From assembly GCA_918797485.1 (NCBI GenBank), contig CAKKNE010000004.1, forward strand, positions 4,402,001-4,466,000: DNA of 64,000 nt, read 5' to 3'. Source of the DNA: Pelagomonas calceolata. Taxonomy: Eukaryota; Sar; Pelagophyceae; Pelagomonadales; Pelagomonadaceae. Shown piece after piece: positions 29,614 through 39,786 of the stretch; the stretch's first letter is position 1; each line of letters begins with the position of its first letter. The position numbers were made by a program, and so were the translations under genes. The notes beneath the pieces are model-generated. The model was given only the letters and a program-made list of their open reading frames with translations, searched no databases and was not told where the DNA came from.

Positions 29614-29982
29614 CTTGGTGCTGCCCTTGCAAGCGGTGCACGATCTTGGGCGGTGCTTGGGCAGCCCTGACCGTCTGCCAGCTGCACTGCGTGTACGGCT
29701 TCCGCGGCGTCGACGCGAGCCGCTTCCGCGTGCCTGCCAAGTTATTAAGCTGCCAAGCTCGGGAGCGCTCGAGCGCTCGAGCAGAAATCCTCTGCGTGCG
29801 GGCTTTCGGAGGTCGGGCGAGCTGTCCGTGCCCAGGGCCCGGGCCAGCACTCCCTCGGGCGGACCGGGACCGGTCCCGCCGGAAGTGAATTCGAGCAAAG
29901 TCCATCTCCACTCATCGATGCCGCCATCGACTGCAGAGGGGCAGCCAAGCGCCCCATAATAAGGCGCGCAACCGCTGCGAAA
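29614..29982. other. Divergent promoter region
   Basis: Between the cupin-ThDP gene and the glucosidase II beta-like gene. There is a short palindromic stretch at about 29760-29785 (GAGCGCTCGAGCGCTCGAG). No gene is supported, although the ThDP frame stays open to 29898. Confidence 0.5.
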
Positions 29983-30993
29983 ATGCGCGTTCGAACAGTG
30001 CTACCACTCCTGCACGCCATCGCCGCGTACGCAAAGCCAAAAACAGCAGACAGCTACGCCAATATAACTGGGGTGCCGCTCTGGGGCCAGCAGCACTACG
30101 TGAACGGCTACCGCTGCGCCGACGGCACAATCATTCCACGCGCGCGCGTCAACGACGACGCCTGCGACTGTGTCAGTGGAGGCGACGAGCCCGGCACCTC
30201 CGCGTGCGCCGGTCGTCAGCAATTCTTCTGGTGCGCGGCAGATCGGCGCTTCATTCCGAGCAGCAGAGTTGGAGACGGTGTTGTTGACTGCTGCGACGGC
30301 GCCGACGAGGCCATGCGGACGGCGCCGCCGACGGGCCCGCGGCTCATGCCGCGCTGCCCGTCGTCGCACGACGAGGTCGCCACCTTTCAAAAGGGCGCGG
30401 CGCGGCGGCGCGAGCGCTTCGGCGGGCGGACGATTAGTGACGCTTTGAGTGGCCAGTGCGTCGAGAAGACCCTGGTGCCCTTCACCTACGTCCTATGCTT
30501 CGGGAGCCGTGCGGAGCAGAGGGAGGGCGGCGAGCGGCGGTCGCTCGGCGACGCCCGGGCCTTCGACGCGGTCTCGCGGACGTGGCGCCACGAGGGCGGC
30601 GACGCCTGCCCGGGGGACGTGGCTCGGACGGCCACCGTGGAAATTGAGTGTAGTGCGGGGCTGTGTGGAAATCAGACTTCGGGCGCCCCACGCCATCGAC
30701 GCGAACCTAGCTCACTGGTTGATCTCCACACAGGCGCCGGGCCAGCGGATTACGAGATCCTGTCCGTCGACGAGGTCTCCATGTGCGTGTACCACATACG
30801 CGTCGCGTCGCCGGCGGGCTGCGACGAGATGCGGCGCGAGGAGCTCGGCCCGCGCCTCGACGCCGTCGAGGACGACGGATCGCCCCGAGTGGTCAACGGC
30901 TGGCTGCTCACGCGGGGCGAGCGCGGCGAGGGCATGTGGTACCACGTCGGGACGGCGGCGACGCAGCTCTTCGCGCCGGAGGGGTGGTTTTGA
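29983..30993 (+). CDS. Glucosidase II beta-like/MRH lectin, short form
   Basis: Two exons, 29983-30652 and 30734-30993 (309 aa), after removal of introner IE8. Signal peptide MRVRTVLPLLHAIAAYA. The N-terminal part has paired LDL-receptor-A-like units typical of glucosidase II beta: GYRCADGTIIPRARVNDDAC, DCVSGGDEPGTSAC, then RVGDGVVDCCDGADE. The C-terminal half carries an MRH (mannose-6-phosphate receptor homology) domain: CVEKTLVPFTYVLCFGS, a cysteine/Trp-rich core and VSMCVYHIRVASPAGC, which binds N-glycan mannose. The family protein (PRKCSH) is about 500 aa with an acidic coiled middle. Here that middle is missing, so the two lectin parts are nearly adjacent. It should act in ER glycoprotein quality control. 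No C-terminal HDEL is seen. Confidence 0.82.
   Translation: MRVRTVLPLLHAIAAYAKPKTADSYANITGVPLWGQQHYVNGYRCADGTIIPRARVNDDACDCVSGGDEPGTSACAGRQQFFWCAADRRFIPSSRVGDGVVDCCDGADEAMRTAPPTGPRLMPRCPSSHDEVATFQKGAARRRERFGGRTISDALSGQCVEKTLVPFTYVLCFGSRAEQREGGERRSLGDARAFDAVSRTWRHEGGDACPGDVARTATVEIECSAGLCGNQTSGAPRHRREPSSLVDLHTGAGPADYEILSVDEVSMCVYHIRVASPAGCDEMRREELGPRLDAVEDDGSPRVVNGWLLTRGERGEGMWYHVGTAATQLFAPEGWF
30653..30733 (+). mobile_element. Introner IE8 (81-nt GT-AG intron), in-frame, short form
   Basis: Donor flank GTGCGGGG (30653-30660), element CTGTGTGGAAATCA ... TGATCTCCACACAG (ending 30733), then GCGCCGGG: six of eight positions match. The length is 81 nt with no stop in frame, so an annotator could miss it. 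Removal gives IECSAGPADYEIL, and read-through adds 27 residues translated from the element (LCGNQTSGAPRHRRE). Closely related to IE7. Confidence 0.9.
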
Positions 30994-31067
30994 CTAATAG
31001 TGTGTTTTTCTAGTACGAGTCTAAAGGGCAACGGTACTTTATAACATGACGCGGCCGCCCGCGGCGC

Positions 31068-31733
31068 CTACGCCTCGACGGGCTCCTGCGTCGTCTTGGA
31101 GAGCTCGACGCACTTGCCGCCGGCGCCCTCGATGGCCGCGCGCGCCGAGCCCGTGAAGGCGTGCGCCTTGACCGTGAGGCCGGCCGGCACGGAGACGTCG
31201 CCCGCCGAGCCGACGACCTTGACGACGTCGTACTTCTTCTTGGTCACCTGGCCCGCCTCGAGCAGGCTCGCGAAGTCGACCTCGGAGTTGGGGGAAGACC
31301 CAGCCAGCTGCTCGAGCTTGATCAGCGAGAAGACCTCGTTCTGGTGGCCCGGGCCCGTCGGGCGGCCCACGAGCTTGGGCAGCCGCCGGTAGAGCGGCGT
31401 CTGGCCGCCCTCGAAGCCCGCGCGCATGGGCCGGCCCGAGCGGGACTTCTGGCCGCGCATGCCGAAGCCGCACGTCGCGCCCTGGCCGGCGGAGATGCCG
31501 CGGCCCTTGCGCATTTTTCTCTTGGTCGCGCCCGGCGCGGGCTTGATATTGTCCACTCTAAACTCCGTCGCGCCGACGCTGGCGTCCTCGGCGGCCTCTC
31601 GCCTCTTCCAGTCATACAGCTTCATCTGCATCGCGGTCTGTGCCGGCGCGCGGACGACCGCCGGCGCGGGGCCGCTCTTGCTGACGAAGGCGGTGGCCAG
31701 GCCGGCCGTCGCTAACAGCGCTAGCCGCGCCAT
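31068..31733 (-). CDS. rpl15: Plastid ribosomal protein bL15c
   Basis: 221 residues. The N terminus is a signal peptide MARLALLATAGLATAF with an A-F cleavage context (ATAF/VS) typical of stramenopile plastid preproteins, followed by a short basic transit peptide. The mature part is bL15: RKGRGISAGQG-like RKMRKGRGISAGQGATCGF, GMRGQKSRSGRPMRAGFEGG, QTPLYRRLPKLVG, and C-terminal KVVGSAGDVSVPAGLTVKAHAFTGSARAAIEGAGGK patterns. It assembles into the large subunit of the plastid ribosome. Single exon. Convergent with the lectin gene, with only about 75 bp between the stops. Confidence 0.93.
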   Translation of the reverse strand: MARLALLATAGLATAFVSKSGPAPAVVRAPAQTAMQMKLYDWKRREAAEDASVGATEFRVDNIKPAPGATKRKMRKGRGISAGQGATCGFGMRGQKSRSGRPMRAGFEGGQTPLYRRLPKLVGRPTGPGHQNEVFSLIKLEQLAGSSPNSEVDFASLLEAGQVTKKKYDVVKVVGSAGDVSVPAGLTVKAHAFTGSARAAIEGAGGKCVELSKTTQEPVEA

Positions 31734-32003
31734 TTTGGAGTAACGCGCACTGCAATCGCCGCTGTCTGCGTCTGCTCTTTGAGGTTTGAGGTTGGTCCGC
31801 GGCCGTTTTGAGCCGTCCCGAGTCCTGTGAGACGGCTCCTGGACGTCTCTAAGCTCAAAAACAAGTAACTTGGGGCTGTAACGCGCGGGTTTCGCCCAAA
31901 AATCGATTTACATCGATTACGGCCGCTACGCGCTTGTACGACGCCAGGAGCACGCGTGTGATTGATTCTTAACCACATCTTGCAATCCTGAAGCTATGCG
32001 ATC
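31734..32003. other. Divergent promoter region
   Basis: Between bL15c and the zinc-finger/ankyrin gene. Nothing recognisable. Confidence 0.4.
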
Positions 32004-33185
32004 ATGGGAGCAGCCGTAAAGGACACAATCAGCATGCCGCCCCATCAAAAGCTGGACAGCTATGCCGGCATGGCCGCGCAGCGGTCCACAACAACGCAAA
32101 AGGACATGGGCCGAGGAGCAACGGCGGGATGGGTCAAGTGCCCGCTCTGCCCGCCGCGGCGCATGAAGCGCTACGCGCGCGGCCGCGGCCTCACGGCGCA
32201 CCTCGAGGCCGTGCACGGAAGCGCATCGCTCCAAGAGAAGACGAGCGCCATCGCCCGGGCGGAGACGGCCCCGCGCACGTCGGATAGAAGAGGGGACGGG
32301 TTTGTTGCCACGACCGAGCCGCCGCTGGCCTGCCGCTTGGCGCGGGACGGCGACGCCGTGGCATTGATCGAACTTCTCGAAGCGACGAAGGGCCCCCTGG
32401 ACCCGCGCCACCGCGACGCGCACGGTTACCGGCCGCACCACTGGGCGGCCGGGTCGAAACATGGTTGTTTGGAGGCGCTGCTGGACCTGATGCCGGCGCG
32501 GCGCGTCGACGCAATCACGAGAGGCGAGCGCATCGACCGGAAGCGCGGCGGCCGGACGGTGCTGCACTGGGCCTGCCGCAACGGCGTTCATCAAAACGTT
32601 GCGCTGCTACTGAGAGAGGACCCCGCGTCAACGGAGCTCCCGACGGCCGACGGCACGACGCCTCTCATGCTCGCTCTGTATGCCGCGTCCATCGAGTCGT
32701 GCGACCTCCTCTACCAAGCGGGCGCGCGGATCCAGAAGCACCGGAACGCGTGGGGCTGCCGCGACGCGCACTGGGCGGCCATGGGCGCCGACGCCGGCGT
32801 GGCGCTGGCCTGGCTGCGGCGTTATGTGTCGAAGCGGGCGTGGCGCGATGCCGTGACGGAGCCGCAAGCCCAAGGCCACACGGTGTTTCACAAGGCCGCG
32901 CAGCGCGGGCGGCGCGAGGCGATTTCACGTCTATTGATGGAGTTCGAGGACGACGCGGACGCGTTGATGGCTGCTCTATCAGAGGACGACGCGGGGCGGA
33001 CTCCCTCAGAAATCGCGGCGGCCGCGGGGCACGACGCGACGGCGGCGCTCCTGGCGCGGGCCGAGGCGGCAGTTGTGGTCGCGCGGCGTGAGGGTGCGGA
33101 GCGGCGGGCGCTGCGGCGGCGCAAGGCCGCGATCGCGTGCGTTGTGGTCGGTCTCGCGGCGCTGCGGCGTTTTCGCAGCGGTTGA
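32004..33185 (+). CDS. C2H2-type zinc finger plus ankyrin-repeat protein
   Basis: 393 residues from ATG 32004; another in-frame ATG at 32034 could be used. Near residue 46 is a single zinc-finger pattern, CPLCPPRRMKRYARGRGLTAHLEAVH. Ankyrin repeats occupy about residues 105-350: DAHGYRPHHWAAGSKHGCLEALL, GRTVLHWACRNGVHQNVALLL, GTTPLMLALYAASIESCDLLYQAGA and GHTVFHKAAQRGRREAI. The C terminus is a hydrophobic Ala/Val run (AAIACVVVGLAALRRF) that may be a tail anchor. Probably a scaffold; partner unknown. Just after the stop is a solo copy of the introner internal motif (33221-33234). Confidence 0.75.
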   Translation: MGAAVKDTISMPPHQKLDSYAGMAAQRSTTTQKDMGRGATAGWVKCPLCPPRRMKRYARGRGLTAHLEAVHGSASLQEKTSAIARAETAPRTSDRRGDGFVATTEPPLACRLARDGDAVALIELLEATKGPLDPRHRDAHGYRPHHWAAGSKHGCLEALLDLMPARRVDAITRGERIDRKRGGRTVLHWACRNGVHQNVALLLREDPASTELPTADGTTPLMLALYAASIESCDLLYQAGARIQKHRNAWGCRDAHWAAMGADAGVALAWLRRYVSKRAWRDAVTEPQAQGHTVFHKAAQRGRREAISRLLMEFEDDADALMAALSEDDAGRTPSEIAAAAGHDATAALLARAEAAVVVARREGAERRALRRRKAAIACVVVGLAALRRFRSG

Positions 33186-33220
33186 TTTTTTTGTGTAATT
33201 TGTGTGTCAAGTATCTATTT

Positions 33221-33234
33221 CGCGTCGATGGCGT
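33221..33234 (-). repeat. Solo introner internal motif
   Basis: CGCGTCGATGGCGT, the reverse complement of the ACGCCATCGACGCG core inside IE1, IE6, IE7, IE8 and IE10. It lies between the stops of the ankyrin and PrimPol genes, near a degenerate GTTGATTTTTTTGTGT that may be a worn element end. Confidence 0.45.
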
Positions 33235-33276
33235 TTGATAGAAACCGCTCGCGTAAAACAAAAGCAACTTACAACA

Positions 33277-34920
33277 TCACGCCCGCTTCTCCGCGTCGGC
33301 GCACGCCTCGGTCGCGAGGACGTCGAAGACTTCCTCGGCGGCTTCGGGCGATAGAGCGTGGGGCGCGCCGACGAAGCCGCGGCAGCCCTCGTCGAAGCAT
33401 CTTTGCCGAAACACGGCCTGGTTCAAATCCACAACGAAAAATATGTTGTTCGACTTGTGGGGCCGGCCGATGCGCTCGCAGAAGCGGTTCTTCGCGAGGT
33501 GGTACGTGAGCGTGTGGGGCGTGCGCCGCCACGCCCGCACCGTCGCGCCGGGCCGCGCCGCGAGGATGCACGCGTCGACGCGCGGGAAGGGCGACGGCAG
33601 CGAGCCCTCTGCGAGCGCTTGTGGCCGCGGGGCCATTGGTGACGCCATCACTTCAGAGGGCGTCACGACATCATGCCGCGATTCATGCGAGCCCAACAAG
33701 CGCGACGGCGCCGCGACGGGGACGACGAGCGACGCCTCGGGCAATGCGTCCTCAGACGCCAGGCGCCCGTCACCCACGACAACAAGAGGGGCGCGCTTCG
33801 TCTTCTTGGAACTCCCGCACAGTCGGAAGCACCGGTTCCGCGAGTAGACCGACGCGTCCACGAAGGACTCTCCATTTATCACGAACGCGTCGTTCGTGGA
33901 CGCGAGGACGCGGCGCACGAAACTTCCTAACGCCGCCGCATCCACAAAGGCCGCGCCGTCGGGCAGGCAGAACGTCGCGTGGCGCGAGAATTTCGTTGAA
34001 GTCGACGCGTCGAGCTGCAGGACGTGGTCCTTGACGCTGATGGCGCAGAACGGCTCTGTAGCAGCACGCCGTGCCACGGCGGCGACGTGGTCGTAGACCG
34101 CCGCTTTGGCGGCGTCGGGCTCGTTCCTTGAAGCTTCCGACGCCGCCTCCGCCGCGCGCAGCGCCGTCTCCCTGGACACGCCGTCGAGTTCTACCCTAAG
34201 CTGCTCGTCGAGGTCCGGGCACGCATCATACAACCCGTGGCAGAGCGCGGCGTTGCGATGGGACTCGAATAACGCCGTCGGCGCGTAGAAGGCCTCCTCC
34301 AACGCCCCCGCGAAGACGGCGAGCCAGCGCCTCGTGAGGTCGTCTCCATTAATAGAAGCATCGTCCCTCGCAAACTCGAGGTCGAAATACGGCCGCACCG
34401 GCGCGCCCTCCCTTATTAACTCATAGAAGTGCCTTTTTTCAGACGTCATCGCCTCATAGACCTCGCGAAAGGCATTCAAATGAGCGTAGACGTAGCGCCG
34501 CTGGCCCTCGCCCCCGACCTCCTCGCTCCAGAGCCGGCCCGGATTCTGGACGTTGGGCACGCCGTAGAACTCGAGGTCCGATCTAGCGTCGAGGCGCCGT
34601 TCCAGAGCGTCCGCGGCGTCGTCATTTGTGAGCGGTCCTGGTGCATGACCATTCATCACATCTGCATGCTCCAATAACCAGGCCTGCTTCCGAAAGATAC
34701 GGTAGGCGCCCTTCGCTTGGCGCTTGCGAGTGTCCACCAAACGCGCCTCGTCGATCTTTTTGTATTCCGCGCCGAGGTTGCGGCCGTCGGACGTCTCGTA
34801 GAAGGACGCGGTCGAGACGGCTCTCCGCTTGGGCGTGCGCTGCGTTGTGGAGGTGCGCCAGTCGTCGCTGTCGGAATCATCGTCGTTGCGCCGCGACGCA
34901 TCCGTGACGCGTCTTGGCAT
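33277..34920 (-). CDS. PRIMPOL: PrimPol DNA primase-polymerase
   Basis: 547 residues, about the length of human PrimPol (560). It belongs to the archaeo-eukaryotic primase superfamily and re-primes stalled replication in nucleus and mitochondria. Motif I is VRPYFDLEFARD (about residue 177; Asp and Glu bind metal). Motif II is KFSRHATFCLP (about 311; S-x-H). Motif III is ESFVDASVYSRNRCFRL (Asp). The C-terminal zinc-binding segment, about residues 480-510, reads RFCERIGRPHKSNNIFFVVD then QRCFDEGCRGF, giving the Cys-His-Cys-Cys set needed for priming. No RPA-binding motif was identified with confidence. Single exon; divergent from the cysteine-dioxygenase gene. Confidence 0.95.
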   Translation of the reverse strand: MPRRVTDASRRNDDDSDSDDWRTSTTQRTPKRRAVSTASFYETSDGRNLGAEYKKIDEARLVDTRKRQAKGAYRIFRKQAWLLEHADVMNGHAPGPLTNDDAADALERRLDARSDLEFYGVPNVQNPGRLWSEEVGGEGQRRYVYAHLNAFREVYEAMTSEKRHFYELIREGAPVRPYFDLEFARDDASINGDDLTRRWLAVFAGALEEAFYAPTALFESHRNAALCHGLYDACPDLDEQLRVELDGVSRETALRAAEAASEASRNEPDAAKAAVYDHVAAVARRAATEPFCAISVKDHVLQLDASTSTKFSRHATFCLPDGAAFVDAAALGSFVRRVLASTNDAFVINGESFVDASVYSRNRCFRLCGSSKKTKRAPLVVVGDGRLASEDALPEASLVVPVAAPSRLLGSHESRHDVVTPSEVMASPMAPRPQALAEGSLPSPFPRVDACILAARPGATVRAWRRTPHTLTYHLAKNRFCERIGRPHKSNNIFFVVDLNQAVFRQRCFDEGCRGFVGAPHALSPEAAEEVFDVLATEACADAEKRA

Positions 34921-35475
34921 AGCGGAGCTTGCTTTTCAGGCTGCTATGCCCTAGACGTATGTGTTGTGGATTAATGACGCCTAGGTCGCGTCGACTGCGC
35001 GGGCGCACCGAGGTCTTTGCAGCTGTGAGTGTGTCCCGACCCGTAGAGGTGCCTTTTTCACGTCCGCAGCGCAAGCAGTAGTTGGTTGCCGGCTTTTTGC
35101 TGCCTTTCAATGGCCCGTAACTACAGCAATATGGCCTCGATGAGGGCTGCGCGAACGCGACCTAGCGGGCTGTAAGACTCTAGCAAGCAGTCTGCGGAAC
35201 AAACTTTGACGGCTCACTGTGTACGTATAACTGGTCTGCGCTACGAATTGACAAGTTAACAAGTGCCAACGTCATCCACGCTTAGACTTGCGGCGAAAAG
35301 AGCCAGCGCTTTAGTGTGCCGAACAGCCAAACAACAAGGGGCCCCAAATCAAATAGCAAGGAGTACCAGGGCGAAAAAAGCCGCACGCTTGAGTGTCAAG
35401 GACAGCTGAACACGCCCCCTCACCAGGAAGGTGTTATAGTTTAAATTCAAGGAGCTACGACGAGGAGAAACAACA
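34921..35475. other. 555-bp divergent promoter region with repeats
   Basis: Contains a reverse CTAG-bounded inverted repeat (35161-35184) and an imperfect direct repeat of about 45 bp near 35292 and 35372 (GCGAAAAGAGCC... and GCGAAAAAAGCC..., each followed by CGCTT.AGTGT). Less GC-rich than the flanking genes. No gene supported. Confidence 0.6.
35161..35184 (-). repeat. CTAG-bounded inverted repeat, copy d
   Basis: CCTAGCGGGCTGTAAGA then CTCTAGC; reverse orientation, 292 bp before the cysteine-dioxygenase gene and 240 bp from PrimPol. Confidence 0.82.
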
Positions 35476-37305
35476 ATGCGCGCCAAAGTCATCTTCGCGT
35501 GCTGTTCCATCGCCACAGCCATGGTGCTGGAACGAGCGCGGCCGGTCGCGAGGCCGCGGCCGGCGCCACCGAAGCCGCCGGCCCTCCCGCCCTCGCTCGC
35601 GCCGCCGGAGACGGGCAGCTTGGACGACGCCGGCCCGCTCTACCTCTCGCTCTCGTCCCTCTTCTCGCAGATCGGCGCACGGCTGCGCCAGACCGAAGCG
35701 CCGTACGACGCGGCCACGATCAAAGACGTCCTGGCGCTGCTCGGCCGCGCCGAGCTCAACCCTGTCGAGTGGGAGCAGTTCTCGGAGCAGCGGAGCGACC
35801 GCTACACGCGCAACGTCGTGGCCGTCGACGAGCGCTTCGTGGCGCTGTGCCTGACTTGGGACGCGGGCCAGGCTTCCAAAATCCACGACCACGCTGGATC
35901 ATCGTGCTTTGTCAAGCTGTTATCTGGCGACCTCGAGGAGCAGAAGTACGCCGCGCGCTACGCGGACGGCACCTGGCGCGAGCTCGGTGGGCCCGAGGCC
36001 GTCGCGACTGGCCAAGCGACGTACATGGACGACTCGCGTGGCCTGCACCGCATCTCAAATCCAAATACGGAGACGCCGGCCGTCTCCCTACACATCTACG
36101 CCCCCGGATTTGAGGAATGTGGTATTTACGGCGACGACGGTGACGTGACTACCGGCAGCATGGTGTCGGCGATGGGCGTGGCGTCAGATGAAGCGACCCT
36201 CGATCAGGGAAAATTATCGCTTGCCACCCTCGGCGACGAGCTCGCCGGCGGCGCCGCGGACGTCGACGCGCTGCTCGCACGCCTCGAGCTGACGCCCGCG
36301 GAACAGCGCGAGTACTGCTCTGGCGCGTGCTTCTCGGAGTTCGGCTATGCGAGACATCTCGCTCATATCTCGGCGGACTACTCGGTTGTTGTCTGTTGCT
36401 GGCTCGCGGGCCAGGCCTCGGACCGCCACGTGCACGGTGAAGATCAGCGTTCTTGGACGAAAGTGTTGCATGGCCGGCTCGAATACGCGTTTCCAGATGC
36501 TGGGGAGGAAGGTCATGCCGCGCACGTTGTCCTCGAGCCAGGCCGGGTCTTCGGCGAAGAGCACTGGATGAAAACAGAATCAAGAATCGCGCGCAACCCG
36601 TCGAGCGACTCGGTCTGCGTCTCGCTCCACGTCCGGAGCCCGCCACTCACGACCCAAGGCTTCGACCGAATCGGTGCGCGCGATGCGGTCCGGCACGCGG
36701 CGGCGGCGCCCGACGCGCTCGCCGCGGCGCGCGTGCGAGGCAACAACCTGTACACGAGTGTCGGAGGCCTCACGAATCTACTGGACGAGGCGTTCGCGGC
36801 CGGCGGTGATGTCGCTGACGTGACGAACGTTCTGGCCAACGCTCGCCTCAACGAGCGCGAGTGGCGCAATTACGCGCGCTGGAACAAGGACACGTTTTCA
36901 CGGGTATTGGTTGCCGACCGCGAGGACTACAACATGTTTCTAGTAGCGTGGGAGCGCGGCAACTTCTCGCCCGTGCACGACCACGCCGGCAGCGCGTCCT
37001 GGACGAAGGTGCTCGAGGGCGAACTCGACGAGGCCGTCTACGGCGTGGCGCCGTCGGGAGAGCTGCGGCTCGAGCGCTCCGGGCCCATGTCGGCGGGAGT
37101 CACGTATGCCCACGAGGGCTTCATTCACGGCTGCGTCGCGTCGACGCGGTGTTTCACGCTGCAGGTGTACTCTCCACCCTACAAGAGCGCCAACGCCTAC
37201 GACGCCGACGGCGCCACAACAAAGATCCCGACGCACGTGCGCGGCGATCGCGTCGACGGCGACAAATTCACGGAGCCCGCGTCTCCCGTGCTCCACGACC
37301 ACTGA
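35476..37305 (+). CDS. Triple-domain cysteine dioxygenase-like protein
   Basis: 609 residues with an N-terminal signal-like segment (MRAKVIFACCSIATAMV). Three cupin domains of the cysteine dioxygenase family lie in tandem. Domain 1 (about 50-220) has YTRNVVAVD, KIHDHAGSSCFVKLLSGDLEE, GLHRISN and AVSLHIYAP. This includes the HxH plus later His iron ligands, and the Cys and Tyr of the family's Cys-Tyr crosslink. Domain 2 (about 230-400) has RHVHGEDQRSWTKVLHGRLE but SLHVRSPP in place of the Tyr. Domain 3 (about 415-590) has NMFLVAWERGNFSPVHDH, then SWTKVLEGELDEAVYG, EGFIHG and TLQVYSPP: Tyr kept, Cys lost. Family enzymes oxidise cysteine to its sulfinate or act on other thiols. Domain 1 looks most complete. 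Single exon. Confidence 0.88.
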   Translation: MRAKVIFACCSIATAMVLERARPVARPRPAPPKPPALPPSLAPPETGSLDDAGPLYLSLSSLFSQIGARLRQTEAPYDAATIKDVLALLGRAELNPVEWEQFSEQRSDRYTRNVVAVDERFVALCLTWDAGQASKIHDHAGSSCFVKLLSGDLEEQKYAARYADGTWRELGGPEAVATGQATYMDDSRGLHRISNPNTETPAVSLHIYAPGFEECGIYGDDGDVTTGSMVSAMGVASDEATLDQGKLSLATLGDELAGGAADVDALLARLELTPAEQREYCSGACFSEFGYARHLAHISADYSVVVCCWLAGQASDRHVHGEDQRSWTKVLHGRLEYAFPDAGEEGHAAHVVLEPGRVFGEEHWMKTESRIARNPSSDSVCVSLHVRSPPLTTQGFDRIGARDAVRHAAAAPDALAAARVRGNNLYTSVGGLTNLLDEAFAAGGDVADVTNVLANARLNEREWRNYARWNKDTFSRVLVADREDYNMFLVAWERGNFSPVHDHAGSASWTKVLEGELDEAVYGVAPSGELRLERSGPMSAGVTYAHEGFIHGCVASTRCFTLQVYSPPYKSANAYDADGATTKIPTHVRGDRVDGDKFTEPASPVLHDH

Positions 37306-37349
37306 CTCCTGTTCTTATGTATGTAGTTCCCCTGAAGTAATTACCCTAC

Positions 37350-38813
<1,464 letters not shown>

Positions 38814-39776
38814 ATGCGCCAATACCAATGCCTGTTAGCAATAATCGCTGCCAGCAGCGCTCTCCCGCAGCTCCCGAGCGGCAGCAAGCAGAGCACTCTC
38901 CTGCAGCTCCCACGAGGCGGACAGAGCGCTATCTCACTACGCGGCGGAAACACAGCGCGCTGGCCCATCACCTCAAATGATGCCTGGTCCAAGCAGCGGG
39001 CCGCCGGACGCGAAATCGGGCGCCCGAAGAAGCCGACGCTGCGGCAGCAGTCCTACGAGGACGTCGTCGACGCGAAGCCGCTCGACGAACTATTAGATAG
39101 AGATAGCCGCGTCGTTTTTGTGAGACGCGTGTATGGTTTACTGACGGCGAACCTCGCCCTGACGGCCATAAGCTGCCTCTACTGCTCGACGCACCACAAT
39201 TTAATAAGGAATATACTGTTAGGCCCGAGCGGCCCGCTGCTCATGGGGTTATGCGTCGCCACGGGCCTCGGCGCTTCTTTAGCTGTCTCCTTCTCGACGA
39301 AATTGCGGAGCTCCATACCGCTCTTCACGCTCTTCGCGTGCGCCGAGAGTGTCTTGGTGGGCGTCGCCGCCTCGGCCTTCAAGGCAAGAAGTGTGTTATT
39401 AGCCCTCGCGCAGACGGGCACGGCGACGGCAGCATTAACAGCGTGGACACTCCAACCCAACCAGAAGTACGACCTGACGCAGTTCGGGAGCATGCTGTTC
39501 GCGGGGCTCATGGTCCTATTAGTAAGTGCGGTCATGGGTACAATGATGCACGTCCCGCAAAACAGTCTTGTTGGAAGTACGGTCGGCGCGTTACTGTTTT
39601 CGGCCTTCATCGTCCACGACACGCAACTTATCGTCGGCGGGAAGAAGCGCCAGTTCGACACAAATGATTATGTCCTGGGCGCGATGTCGTTGTACATGGA
39701 CATCGTGAACCTCTTCCTCTATTTATTGCGGTTGTTTGGGGAGCTGCAGGACGACCGGGCGCTCGTACCGAGGTGA
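38814..39776 (+). CDS. BI-1/TMBIM-like membrane protein
   Basis: 320 residues from ATG 38814. The first 50 residues have a hydrophobic signal (CLLAIIAASSALPQLP) and a transit-like stretch with LRGGNTARW, which may send it to the plastid or mitochondrion. After RRVYGLLTANLALTAISCL come about seven membrane segments: LLMGLCVATGLGASLAVSF, IPLFTLFACAESVLVGVAAS, VLLALAQTGTATAALTAW, MLFAGLMVLLVSAVMG and NSLVGSTVGALLFSAFIVHDTQLIV. FIVHDTQLI and the C-terminal DYVLGAMSLYMDIVNLFLYLLRLFG are hallmarks of the BAX inhibitor-1/LFG family. These are calcium-leak channels affecting cell death in animals and plants. Confidence 0.9.
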   Translation: MRQYQCLLAIIAASSALPQLPSGSKQSTLLQLPRGGQSAISLRGGNTARWPITSNDAWSKQRAAGREIGRPKKPTLRQQSYEDVVDAKPLDELLDRDSRVVFVRRVYGLLTANLALTAISCLYCSTHHNLIRNILLGPSGPLLMGLCVATGLGASLAVSFSTKLRSSIPLFTLFACAESVLVGVAASAFKARSVLLALAQTGTATAALTAWTLQPNQKYDLTQFGSMLFAGLMVLLVSAVMGTMMHVPQNSLVGSTVGALLFSAFIVHDTQLIVGGKKRQFDTNDYVLGAMSLYMDIVNLFLYLLRLFGELQDDRALVPR

Positions 39777-39786
39777 GTAAATGTAC

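Noticed and set aside
28633-29670. 345-residue plus-strand frame opposite the ThDP gene
   Set aside because: Antisense shadow; the minus strand has complete enzyme motifs.
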